From: Reyranella sp. | GTDB taxonomy: Bacteria > Pseudomonadota > Alphaproteobacteria > Reyranellales > Reyranellaceae | Assembly (NCBI GenBank): GCA_030681635.1 | Contig: JAUXRT010000606.1 | Location: forward strand, 1-5,015 | Length of the DNA stretch: 5,015 bases | Direction: 5' to 3' | In this document: piece after piece, positions 1-5,015 of the stretch | Layout of the letters: each line of letters opens with the position of its first letter | How positions within the stretch are numbered: position 1 is the stretch's first letter | The notes under the pieces: model-generated | Seen by the model: the letters and a program-made list of their open reading frames with translations, nothing else | Told to the model about the DNA's origin: nothing | Databases searched by the model: none | Made by a program: the position numbers and the translations under genes

Positions 1-78
1 TGGGGCGGCCGACCGGAATTGAACCGGCGACATCCAGAATCACAATCTGGCGCTCTAACCAACTGAGCTACGGCCGCC
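1..78 (-). tRNA. tRNA-His (anticodon GTG)
   Basis: Read on the minus strand, this folds as a full cloverleaf: extra 5' G(-1), 7-bp acceptor stem GCGGCCG/CGGCCGC, D-stem GCTC/GAGC, anticodon stem CCAGA/TCTGG with loop TTGTGAT (anticodon GTG at 41-43), T-stem GCCGG/CCGGT with loop TTCAATT, then C73 and an encoded CCA at 3-1. The G(-1):C73 pair is the identity element of bacterial tRNA-His recognised by HisRS, which independently confirms the anticodon. It is complete at 78 nt including G(-1) and CCA. It lies 54 bases downstream of the last TetR gene on the same strand, with no convincing promoter in between, so it may be read from within or through that gene. Confidence 0.97.
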
Positions 79-112
79 ATCGTGGATCGCCCCCAACGAA
101 GCGCGCCTTCCT

Positions 113-133
113 ACGCTCCGCCGGCCGGAGCGT
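113..133 (-). terminator. Hairpin over the stop codon of the last tetR gene, possible U-less terminator or tRNA processing element
   Basis: ACGCTCCG at 113-120 pairs perfectly with CGGAGCGT at 126-133 around a 5-base loop (CCGGC), giving an 8-bp GC-rich stem. Position 133 is also the last base of the TGA of the regulator gene. No T-run follows on the minus strand, so a classic intrinsic terminator is not shown. It could end the regulator transcript weakly, protect its 3' end, or mark a processing point before the tRNA-His. Confidence 0.5.
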
Positions 134-762
134 CAAGAATCCGAAGGCGTCGGCGGCAAAAGCCGGTCGATGGCCCGACTCCAGACCGTACAGCCTTCCT
201 CAATCGACAGGCCGAAGAACTCCTGCATGCGCGCCCAGCTTTCGAAGTCGATCAGGAACTCGATGGCGAGCACGGTGTGCCGACGCTCGGGTTCCTTCAA
301 GGTGGAGAGTTCGGGTCGGTAAAAATGTTCGATCCTGTTCACGACGGCGCCGCGGATGACCCGGATTCGCATCTCCAGTTCCTGCGATTCCCCCTGGTTG
401 GCATTGAGCGCCCGCCACAGTGGCAGCCACTGCGCGCAGATCTGGGCGCGCATTTCCACGTGCAGCTTGATCCGGGTCTGCCGGTTGCCTTCGAAGCCGG
501 TCGCCGCGGATTGGTTGTTGGCCAGGGTGAAGGCGTAGTCCGTCGCGGCGATGCGGAGCGCATGCAGGTCGGGAAATCGCTCGAAGATGGACCGCACCGA
601 GTAGCCGGCCCGCTCGGCAACCTGGGCAGCCGTCGGAATCGCCGGATTCTCGCGCAGCAACGCCAGATAAGCCTCGATGACCAGCTGCCGCGTCCGCACG
701 CTGCGCAGGCGGCGGCCGTCGACCCGGGCTGGTCCAGGAGGTGGTGTGGAGGACAATGCCAT
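133..762 (-). CDS. TetR-family transcriptional regulator (third of three tandem paralogues)
   Basis: A 209-aa protein of normal TetR size (about 190-225 aa). The N-terminal DNA-binding domain runs over roughly residues 13-75. It has the basic lead-in DGRRLRSVRTRQL (15-27), the first HTH helix TAAQVAERA (44-52), and the recognition part GYSVRSIFERFPDLHAL (53-69), matching the TetR pattern 'AG.S..t.y.hF.....L'. Residues 90-209 form the presumed helical ligand-binding and dimerisation domain, ending in ESWARMQEFFGLS and AIDRLLPP, which are shared with the two upstream paralogues. The start ATG at 762 is chosen because the shared sequence begins soon after it. The frame is open to 1005, but that extension (81 aa, arginine-rich) lies over the neighbouring regulator and resembles nothing in the paralogues. 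The SD is weak (GGCGAG, 3 bases before ATG). It sits 109 bases after its paralogue. Ligand and targets are unknown; repression is inferred from the family. Confidence 0.9.
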   Translation of the reverse strand: MALSSTPPPGPARVDGRRLRSVRTRQLVIEAYLALLRENPAIPTAAQVAERAGYSVRSIFERFPDLHALRIAATDYAFTLANNQSAATGFEGNRQTRIKLHVEMRAQICAQWLPLWRALNANQGESQELEMRIRVIRGAVVNRIEHFYRPELSTLKEPERRHTVLAIEFLIDFESWARMQEFFGLSIEEGCTVWSRAIDRLLPPTPSDS

Positions 763-830
763 TCGCTCGCCGAGATCAACTCGCAAGAGAACAAGCGTAG
801 AGACTACTCCTGTCGCAGCCCTATTGCGAA

Positions 831-839
831 TTGTAACGA
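831..839. promoter_or_regulatory. TTGTAACGA motif upstream of the third tetR gene (candidate operator)
   Basis: The 9-mer TTGTAACGA (plus strand; TCGTTACAA in the regulator's direction) lies 69 bases before the regulator start at 762. The same 9-mer occurs in the leader of the first tetR gene at 2300-2308. Its reuse in two gaps of one regulator cluster suggests a binding site for one or more of the near-identical HTH domains. No strong -10/-35 pair is visible in this 109-base gap, so whether an internal promoter exists is open. Confidence 0.4.
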
Positions 840-871
840 TTGCAGCTCGGCGCCGACCCAGGCCCGAGCGC

Positions 872-1531
872 TCATGCCGGCGGCGTCGGCGGCAGCAGGC
901 GGTCGATGGCCTGTATCCAAGCGGCAATGGCCTCCTCGTTGGAGAGGCCAAAATACTCCCGCATCCTCGCCCAACTCTCGACGTCGACGATGGCTTCGAG
1001 CGCAATCAGCGTATGCCGCCGTGCCACATCCGACAGCGCCGACAGCTCCGGGGCATATATATGCTCCATCAACGAAAGGACCCGCTCACGCATCGCTTGA
1101 GCGCGGGCCTTGAGTTCCTTCGAACTGCCCTGGTTCGCGATGAGCGCGCGCCACAGCGGCAGCCAGCGCTCGGAGGTCCGCGCGCGCGTACTGACGTGCG
1201 ACTTGATCCGCTCCAGGCGGCCACCGCCGATATCGCGGGACGCCGCCATCGCCACCACCTGGGTGATGGCGTAGTCCGCAGCGGCGATCTGCAGGCTGTG
1301 AAGATCGGGAAATCGTTCGAAGACCGAGCGCACGGAATAGCCGGCCCGATCCGCGACCCTGGCGGCGGTCGGCAACACGGGCGATTCCTCTGCAGCCAGG
1401 GCGAGGTAGGCTTCGATGATCAGCTGCCTGGTTCGCTCACTGCGCAGGCGGCGGCCATCAATTCGAGCGGACCTGGATGAGGAGTCTTTAGCCAAGATTG
1501 CCTCGATCAGGGCTGGTTCGGTGGCGGACAT
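872..1531 (-). CDS. TetR-family transcriptional regulator (second of three tandem paralogues)
   Basis: A 219-aa TetR-type regulator. The DNA-binding domain runs from ARIDGRRLRSERTRQL (22-37) through PTAARVADRA (54-63) to the recognition segment GYSVRSVFERFPDLHSL (64-80). It has one more residue than its paralogues in the helix 1-2 linker (LAAEESPVLP). The C-terminal ligand domain contains WLPLWRALIANQG (123-135), very close to the third paralogue (WLPLWRALNANQG), so these two may have the most similar pockets. The C-terminal ESWARMREYFGLS...AIDRLLPP is common to all three. ATG 1531 lies 4 bases after the TGA of the first paralogue. An AGGA (1542-1545) inside that gene's end serves as SD, so translational coupling is likely. 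Role inferred: dimeric ligand-responsive DNA-binding protein. The inducer cannot be read from sequence. Confidence 0.92.
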   Translation of the reverse strand: MSATEPALIEAILAKDSSSRSARIDGRRLRSERTRQLIIEAYLALAAEESPVLPTAARVADRAGYSVRSVFERFPDLHSLQIAAADYAITQVVAMAASRDIGGGRLERIKSHVSTRARTSERWLPLWRALIANQGSSKELKARAQAMRERVLSLMEHIYAPELSALSDVARRHTLIALEAIVDVESWARMREYFGLSNEEAIAAWIQAIDRLLPPTPPA

Positions 1532-1535
1532 CTTG

Positions 1536-2213
1536 TCATTTTCCTGGCGGCGCCAGCGGAAGCATGCGGTCGATGGCGTGAATCCACACCGCGCAGCCTT
1601 CCTCGAAGGACATCCCGTACATCTCGCGCATCCGCGCCCAGCTTTCCATGTCGGTAAGAGCTTCGAGCGTGATCAGCATGTATTTGCGCTCGGCCTCCCC
1701 GAGCGTCGCAAGCTCGGGCCGGTACATGATCTCGAACCGGTCGATGGTCCGCTGCCGCGCAATGCTCAGACGAAGCTTGAGCTCCTTCGACTCCTCCACG
1801 GTAAAGAGAAACACGCGCCATATCGAAATGCCGCGCTCGCAGGTGCCCGCCCGCGTCTCCACATGCGACCTGATCCTGGTCGGCCGGTCACCGTCGACAT
1901 GGCGCGGCGGCGCCAGGGCCGCAGCCTGTGCCAGGGAGTAGTCGACCGTCGCCACGCGCAGGGCATTGAGGTCGGGAAAGCGCTCGAAGATGGAACGAAC
2001 CGAATAACCCGCGCGCTCGGCGATCTGCGCGGCGGTCGGCATCGTCGCGCTCTCGTTCAGGAGGGCCAGAAAAGCCTCCATGATCAATTGCTTGGTCCGC
2101 TCGCTGCGCAGGCGGCGGCCATCGATCCGGGACGGAGGGTTGGTGGATGCTCGAGGAGACAATGCAGATTCGCCCGATCTCACGCCGACTGCAGGTTCGA
2201 CATGAACGTCCAT
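1536..2213 (-). CDS. TetR-family transcriptional regulator (first of three tandem paralogues)
   Basis: A 225-aa TetR-type regulator with a longer, probably unstructured N-terminus (about 28 residues). The shared block follows: SRIDGRRLRSERTKQL (28-43), PTAAQIAERA (59-68) and the recognition helix region GYSVRSIFERFPDLNAL (69-85). The C-terminal half keeps YRPELATL (164-171), ESWARMREMYGMS (190-202) and AIDRMLP (213-219). The middle is different: RGISIWRVFLFTVEESKEL replaces the RWLPLWRALxANQG..KEL block of the two siblings, which suggests another ligand. The start ATG at 2213 has no clear SD. The nearest promoter signal is a TATACT box at 2265-2270, overlapped by a GTTACA copy. This is the promoter-proximal member of the array, 122 bases downstream of the aminotransferase gene and on the same strand. 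Confidence 0.92.
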   Translation of the reverse strand: MDVHVEPAVGVRSGESALSPRASTNPPSRIDGRRLRSERTKQLIMEAFLALLNESATMPTAAQIAERAGYSVRSIFERFPDLNALRVATVDYSLAQAAALAPPRHVDGDRPTRIRSHVETRAGTCERGISIWRVFLFTVEESKELKLRLSIARQRTIDRFEIMYRPELATLGEAERKYMLITLEALTDMESWARMREMYGMSFEEGCAVWIHAIDRMLPLAPPGK

Positions 2214-2258
2214 TTTCTGTTCGTTTCGCTAATAACGGCCGAGACCATCCACCGCTAT

Positions 2259-2270
2259 GGTTACAGTATA
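2259..2270 (-). promoter_or_regulatory. TATACT -10-like box overlapped by a GTTACA/TGTAAC element, candidate promoter of the tetR array
   Basis: On the minus strand TATACT (2270-2265) matches the sigma-70 -10 consensus at 5 of 6 bases. It is followed without a gap by TGTAAC (2265-2260, sharing the T), the complement of the GTTACA core of the two TTGTAACGA sites. The implied start of transcription is near 2258, leaving a leader of about 45 bases. No good -35 hexamer stands at 16-18 bases, so the promoter is either activator-dependent or weak, or the call is wrong. Confidence 0.4.
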
Positions 2271-2299
2271 CGCCCTGTGAAACCCGGTCGGCAGGAAAT

Positions 2300-2308
2300 T
2301 TGTAACGA
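2300..2308. promoter_or_regulatory. TTGTAACGA motif upstream of the first tetR gene (candidate operator)
   Basis: This is identical over 9 bases to the site at 831-839. It lies about 30 bases upstream of the TATACT box, and its core is inverted relative to the GTTACA at 2260-2265. A dimeric TetR protein bound at either copy could block polymerase. The 122-base gap (2214-2335) holds, besides these, only a short CACC-CCC-GGTG hairpin (2324-2334) directly after the aminotransferase stop. Confidence 0.4.
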
Positions 2309-2335
2309 AAACCGCCGCCCCGTCACCCCCGGTGT

Positions 2336-3502
2336 TCATTTCCGGAAATGGCGGCCCAGCCGCTCGATCGCGCTGTCCAGGGTCGCGTCGTGCTTGCAGA
2401 AGCAGAAGCGGGCGAAATGCCGGGGCGCCCGCACAGGCTCGTCGTAAAACGCGCTGACCGGCACTGCCGTTACCCCGGCCTCAACGGTGATGTGGCGGCA
2501 GAAATCGTCGTCCGTGCCGTTGAAGCCGAGCGGCCGGAAGTCCGTCGTCACGAAATAGGTGCCGTGCGCCGGCAGGACATCGAAACCGATCTCGGCCAGA
2601 GCGATGGCCAGCCGGTCGCGCTTGCGCTGCATGTCGGACGCCAGGGTCGAGTAATAATCGTCGGCCAGACGCAGGCCGGTCGCTGCCCCCCATTGCAGGT
2701 TGGGCGGCGTGGTGAAGGTCATGAACTGGTGCGTCTTCGCGATCGTCTTCATGAGCTCGGCCGCCGCGGTGATATAGCCGACTTTCCAACCCGTCAGGCT
2801 GAAGCCCTTGCCGGCCGAACCGATGCGGACGGTCCGCGCGCGCATGTCCGGCAAGGTCATGATCGAGACGTGACGCCGGTCGTCGAAGATGATGTGCTCG
2901 TAGACTTCATCGCAGACGGCATAGGCGTCGTGCTTGAGACACAGGCCGGCGATGAAATCGAGTTCATCGCGATCGAAGACCTTCGAACACGGGTTCATGG
3001 GCGTGTTGAACAGGATGAGCTTGGTACGGTCGCTGAAAGCCGCGGCCAGCTCCTCGCGCGGCAGGCTCCACGTCGGCGGCTCGAGGCGCACCAGCTTCGG
3101 AATGCCCCCTGCCCGCCGCACCATCGGCAGATACGAGTCGTAGAGCGGCTCGATCAGCACGACCTCGTCGCCCGGTTCGATCAAGCCGAACAGGCAGTCG
3201 CCCAGCGCCTCGGTTGCTCCGGAGGTCACGAGCACCTCGGATTGCCAATCGATATCCAGTCCCTGGAAGCGCTTCGCGTGCTCTGCCACCGCCTGGCGCA
3301 ATTCCGGAATGCCCATCATGGGCGGGTACTGGTTGTGGCCGTTCATCAGGTAGTCGGCTGCCGCCGCCCGAACCTCCTGTGGTCCCTTGTCGTCGGGAAA
3401 CCCCTGACCGAGATTCACGGACTGGTGTTCGCGGGCCAGAGCCGACATCACCTCGAAAACCGTGGTCCCGAGGCCAGACATCAGCGAATTAGCGGACTTC
3501 AT
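2336..3502 (-). CDS. PLP-dependent aminotransferase, class I/II (fold type I; kynurenine/glutamine/methionine aminotransferase-like)
   Basis: A 388-aa cytosolic transaminase of usual length that moves an amino group from an amino acid to a 2-oxo acid through PLP. Visible signatures are NLGQGFPD (30-37, typical of the KAT/glutamine transaminase K/YbdL-like branch), substrate/cofactor-loop QYPP (58-61), VTSGATEAL (92-100) for the PLP phosphate, N170 in NTPMNP, D198 and Y201 in CDEVYEH for the pyridine ring, Schiff-base lysine K232 in GSAGKGFSLTGWKVGY, and R365 in ARFCFCK for the substrate carboxylate. The catalytic set is therefore intact. The usual NP[ST]GK turn reads NPCSK here. ATG 3502 has an ACAGG SD 9 bases away, and the N-terminus MKSANSLMSGLGTTVFEVMSAL is typical. 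It is divergent from glnB. The exact amino acid donor cannot be told from sequence; methionine, glutamine or an aromatic amino acid is plausible. Confidence 0.93.
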   Translation of the reverse strand: MKSANSLMSGLGTTVFEVMSALAREHQSVNLGQGFPDDKGPQEVRAAAADYLMNGHNQYPPMMGIPELRQAVAEHAKRFQGLDIDWQSEVLVTSGATEALGDCLFGLIEPGDEVVLIEPLYDSYLPMVRRAGGIPKLVRLEPPTWSLPREELAAAFSDRTKLILFNTPMNPCSKVFDRDELDFIAGLCLKHDAYAVCDEVYEHIIFDDRRHVSIMTLPDMRARTVRIGSAGKGFSLTGWKVGYITAAAELMKTIAKTHQFMTFTTPPNLQWGAATGLRLADDYYSTLASDMQRKRDRLAIALAEIGFDVLPAHGTYFVTTDFRPLGFNGTDDDFCRHITVEAGVTAVPVSAFYDEPVRAPRHFARFCFCKHDATLDSAIERLGRHFRK

Positions 3503-3530
3503 GGAGAAACCTGTCCCAGATCAAAAACTA

Positions 3531-3544
3531 GGCAATTATTTGCC
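3531..3544. repeat. Perfect inverted repeat GGCAA-N4-TTGCC in the divergent aminotransferase/glnB gap
   Basis: GGCAATTATTTGCC is a perfect 5+5-bp palindrome with a 4-base AT spacer, inside an AT-rich patch (3521-3555) unlike the rest of the window. It is 28 bases upstream of the aminotransferase ATG and about 105 bases upstream of the predicted glnB transcription start. It could be an operator for the aminotransferase or an upstream activator site for glnB. It does not match the NtrC consensus half-site GCACC. Confidence 0.4.
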
Positions 3545-3615
3545 CATATATTGAACGAATAGCCCCGTTCACGACCAGATCCTCCGCTTTGCGCGACAAT
3601 GCCTGTGGGTAACTT

Positions 3616-3631
3616 TGGCATGGAAAATGCT
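3616..3631 (+). promoter_or_regulatory. Sigma-54 (RpoN) -24/-12 promoter of glnBA
   Basis: TGGCATGGAAAATGCT fits the sigma-54 consensus TGGCAC-N5-TTGCW at nine of eleven defined positions. The invariant GG (3617-3618) and GC (3629-3630) are exactly 10 bases apart. Transcription would start near 3642, leaving a 58-base leader to glnB. Sigma-54/NtrC control of glnBA is well established in Azospirillum and related bacteria. An enhancer site for NtrC was not recognised with confidence. Confidence 0.7.
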
Positions 3632-3699
3632 TGAACCTGTCCAATACGGGTCGCCCCGACCGGCGGCACCGGCGTTTGTCTGCGGAGTGGCTCAACCAA

Positions 3700-4038
3700 A
3701 TGAAGAAGATCGAGGCGATCATCAAGCCCTTCAAGCTCGACGAGGTGAAGGACGCCCTCAATCAGATCGGGCTGAAGGGTATCACCGTTCTCGAGGCCAA
3801 GGGCTTTGGACGCCAGAAGGGACACACCGAGCTCTACCGTGGCGCCGAATACGTCGTCGACTTCCTGCCCAAGGTGAAACTCGAGCTGATCATCGAGGAC
3901 GAGATGGTCGAGAAGGCCGTCGAGGCGATCCGCAGTTCGGCGCATACCGGCCGCATCGGCGACGGCAAGATTTTCGTGTCGAGCATCGACGACGCGATCC
4001 GGATTCGTACTGGCGAACGCGGGGACGCAGCCGTATGA
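3700..4038 (+). CDS. glnB: Nitrogen regulatory protein P-II
   Basis: A 112-aa PII signal protein, full length for the family. It begins MKKIEAIIKPFKLDEVKDAL. The T-loop (about 37-55) has GRQKGHTELYRGAEY with Tyr51, the residue uridylylated by GlnD. The B-loop THTGRIGDGK-type segment reads AHTGRIGDGK (81-90), and the C-terminal signature is RIRTGERG (101-108). These bind ATP/ADP and 2-oxoglutarate. The trimer senses nitrogen and carbon state and acts on GlnE (adenylylation of glutamine synthetase) and NtrB. The frame is open upstream to a TTG at 3631, but the family N-terminus is at 3700 and the predicted transcription start (near 3642) is downstream of that TTG. GGAG at 3684-3687 is the SD. 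It is followed by glnA in one operon, which supports glnB rather than the amtB-linked glnK. Confidence 0.97.
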   Translation: MKKIEAIIKPFKLDEVKDALNQIGLKGITVLEAKGFGRQKGHTELYRGAEYVVDFLPKVKLELIIEDEMVEKAVEAIRSSAHTGRIGDGKIFVSSIDDAIRIRTGERGDAAV

Positions 4039-4039
4039 G

Positions 4040-4057
4040 CAACGCCGCTGGGCGTTG
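4040..4057 (+). other. Intercistronic hairpin between glnB and glnA
   Basis: CAACGCC (4040-4046) and GGCGTTG (4051-4057) form a perfect 7-bp stem with a GCTG loop, starting two bases after the glnB TGA and ending 35 bases before the glnA ATG. There is no T-run after it, so full termination is unlikely. Plausible roles are 3'-end protection of a glnB message, an RNase cut site, or partial attenuation that sets the glnB:glnA ratio. Confidence 0.55.
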
Positions 4058-4092
4058 AGTACTGTTAACTACAAGAGAGGGATGTACGACAA

Positions 4093-5015
4093 ATGGACGC
4101 CAAACAAGTTCTCGCTTTGATGAAGGAAAAAGACGTCAAGTTCGTCGACTTCCGCTTCACCGACCCGCGTGGCAAGTGGCAGCATACCGCCCGCATGGCC
4201 TCGGCCACCGATGAAGACACCTTCACCGACGGCGTGATGTTCGACGGTTCGTCGATCGCCGGCTGGAAGGCCATCAACGAGTCCGACATGATCCTGATGC
4301 CGGATCCCTCGACTGCCGTGCTCGATCCCTTCGCAGCCCAGACCACGCTGGTCGTGACCTGCGACGTCGTCGAACCCTCGACCGGCCAGCTCTACGCCCG
4401 CTGCCCGCGCTCGACCGCCAAGCGCGCCGAAGCCTTCATGAAGTCGTCCGGCATCGGCGACACCGCCGTGTTCGGCCCGGAACTCGAGTTCTTCGTGTTC
4501 GACGACGTCCGCTACGACGTCCAGATGCAGGGCAGCTTCTACTCGATCTCCTCGAACGAATCGCCGTGGAACACCGGCGCTGTCGTCGAGGGCGGCAACC
4601 TTGCCCACCGTCCCGGGGTCAAGGGCGGCTACTTTCCTGTCCAGCCGGTCGACACGCATAACGACCTGCGCGCCGAGATGATGTCGGTCTGCACCGACAT
4701 GGGCATCGTCATGGAAATCCACCATCACGAGGTGGCGCCGGCGCAGAACGAACTCGGCTTCCGCTTCGACACCCTCTTGAAGACCGCCGACAACGTGCAG
4801 AAGTACAAGTACACGCTGCACAACGTCGCCCACAGCTACGGCAAGTCGCTGACCTTCATGCCGAAGCCGCTCTACGGCGACAACGGCTCGGGCATGCATT
4901 GCCACCAGTCGATCTGGAAGGACGGCAAGCCGCTGTTCGCCGGTTCGGGCTATGCCGACCTGTCGGAGACGGCGCTCTACTACATCGGCGGCATCATCAA
5001 GCACGCCAAGGCGCT
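4093..5015 (+). CDS. glnA: Glutamine synthetase type I (GlnA), N-terminal 307 codons, cut by window end
   Basis: The frame is open from ATG 4093 to the last base; a full GSI-beta subunit is about 469 aa, so roughly two thirds is present. It makes glutamine from glutamate, ammonia and ATP as a dodecamer in the cytosol. Visible are the beta-grasp domain with MFDGSSIAGWKAINESDM (49-66, Asp51 active-site latch), metal ligands E130 and E132 in FGPELEFFVFD, HHHEVAPAQNELG (210-222) with E213 and E220, FMPKP (255-259), and NGSGMHCH (264-271) with H269. All active-site residues expected so far are intact. The adenylylation tyrosine (around 397) is beyond the window. The SD is GAGGGA at 4075-4080. The ATG at 4082 is out of frame. 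It lies 54 bases after glnB and is transcribed with it from the sigma-54 promoter. Confidence 0.97.
   Translation, partial: MDAKQVLALMKEKDVKFVDFRFTDPRGKWQHTARMASATDEDTFTDGVMFDGSSIAGWKAINESDMILMPDPSTAVLDPFAAQTTLVVTCDVVEPSTGQLYARCPRSTAKRAEAFMKSSGIGDTAVFGPELEFFVFDDVRYDVQMQGSFYSISSNESPWNTGAVVEGGNLAHRPGVKGGYFPVQPVDTHNDLRAEMMSVCTDMGIVMEIHHHEVAPAQNELGFRFDTLLKTADNVQKYKYTLHNVAHSYGKSLTFMPKPLYGDNGSGMHCHQSIWKDGKPLFAGSGYADLSETALYYIGGIIKHAKA

Noticed and set aside
763..1005. 81-residue N-terminal extension of the third TetR gene
   Set aside because: It overlaps the neighbouring regulator out of frame, is arginine-rich and low in complexity, and has no counterpart in the paralogues. ATG 762 fits the family.
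82..1113. Plus-strand open frames across the regulator array (also 677-1480 and 1416-2447)
   Set aside because: They are antisense shadows of the TetR genes. They are rich in Arg, Gly and Pro, have no domain, and repeat one another because the genes beneath them are paralogues.
3531..3544. Reading the palindrome GGCAATTATTTGCC as a second -24/-12 promoter, on either strand
   Set aside because: GG and GC are 9 bases apart instead of the required 10 on both strands, and TGGCAC is not matched.
2348..3562. 404-aa plus-strand open frame opposite the aminotransferase
   Set aside because: It is a high-GC antisense shadow. The minus-strand protein has complete aminotransferase motifs, while this frame has no recognisable domain.
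3590..3606. Possible NtrC site (TGCGCGACAATGCC)
   Set aside because: Only the left half resembles the NtrC consensus. The right half fails and the match is near chance.
3649..3661. GGTCG-CCC-CGACC short hairpin in the glnB leader
   Set aside because: Only 5 bp with a 3-base loop in GC-rich sequence. This is expected by chance, and no riboswitch-like architecture surrounds it.
3631..3699. TTG start adding 23 residues to GlnB
   Set aside because: PII proteins begin at MKKIEAIIKP, an SD precedes ATG 3700, and the predicted transcription start lies downstream of the TTG.
4069..5004. 311-aa minus-strand open frame opposite glnA
   Set aside because: It is an antisense shadow of the third-position GC bias. 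The plus strand encodes an unmistakable GlnA that is open to the window end.

Overview
The window looks like a chromosomal segment of a GC-rich alphaproteobacterium. The evidence is the strong G/C third-position bias, an alpha-type GlnB followed directly by GlnA (GlnA carries the 'HHHEVAPAQNELG' variant that I associate with this class), and a tRNA-His with encoded CCA. The genus cannot be fixed from the sequence; a Rhodospirillales-like origin is a guess.

Left part, all on the minus strand (positions 1-3502). Read in transcription order, it holds a PLP-dependent fold-type I aminotransferase (3502-2336), then three tandem paralogous TetR-family regulators (2213-1536, 1531-872, 762-133), then a tRNA-His(GTG) gene (78-1) whose CCA end coincides with the window edge. 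The first two regulators are separated by 4 bases and are probably translationally coupled. The third lies after a 109-base gap. The three proteins share an almost identical helix-turn-helix and C-terminal end but differ in the middle, ligand-binding part. The gaps before the first and third regulators share the 9-mer TTGTAACGA, and a further GTTACA copy overlaps a TATACT -10-like box. This suggests an auto- or cross-regulated array of regulators. An 8-bp hairpin covers the stop codon of the last regulator and precedes the tRNA.

Right part, plus strand (3503-5015). This is the nitrogen-assimilation operon glnB-glnA. A good sigma-54 (-24/-12) promoter match sits at 3616-3631, 69 bases before the glnB start, which fits NtrC/RpoN control of PII and glutamine synthetase. 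glnB (112 aa) is complete with Tyr51 and the T-loop. glnA starts 54 bases later, after a perfect 7-bp hairpin, and is cut by the window end after 307 codons. The divergent aminotransferase/glnB gap (3503-3699) also carries a perfect GGCAA-N4-TTGCC inverted repeat.

No mobile element, CRISPR array or obvious defence system is visible. The most unusual part is the regulator triplet with its shared candidate operator. The remainder is ordinary core metabolism.
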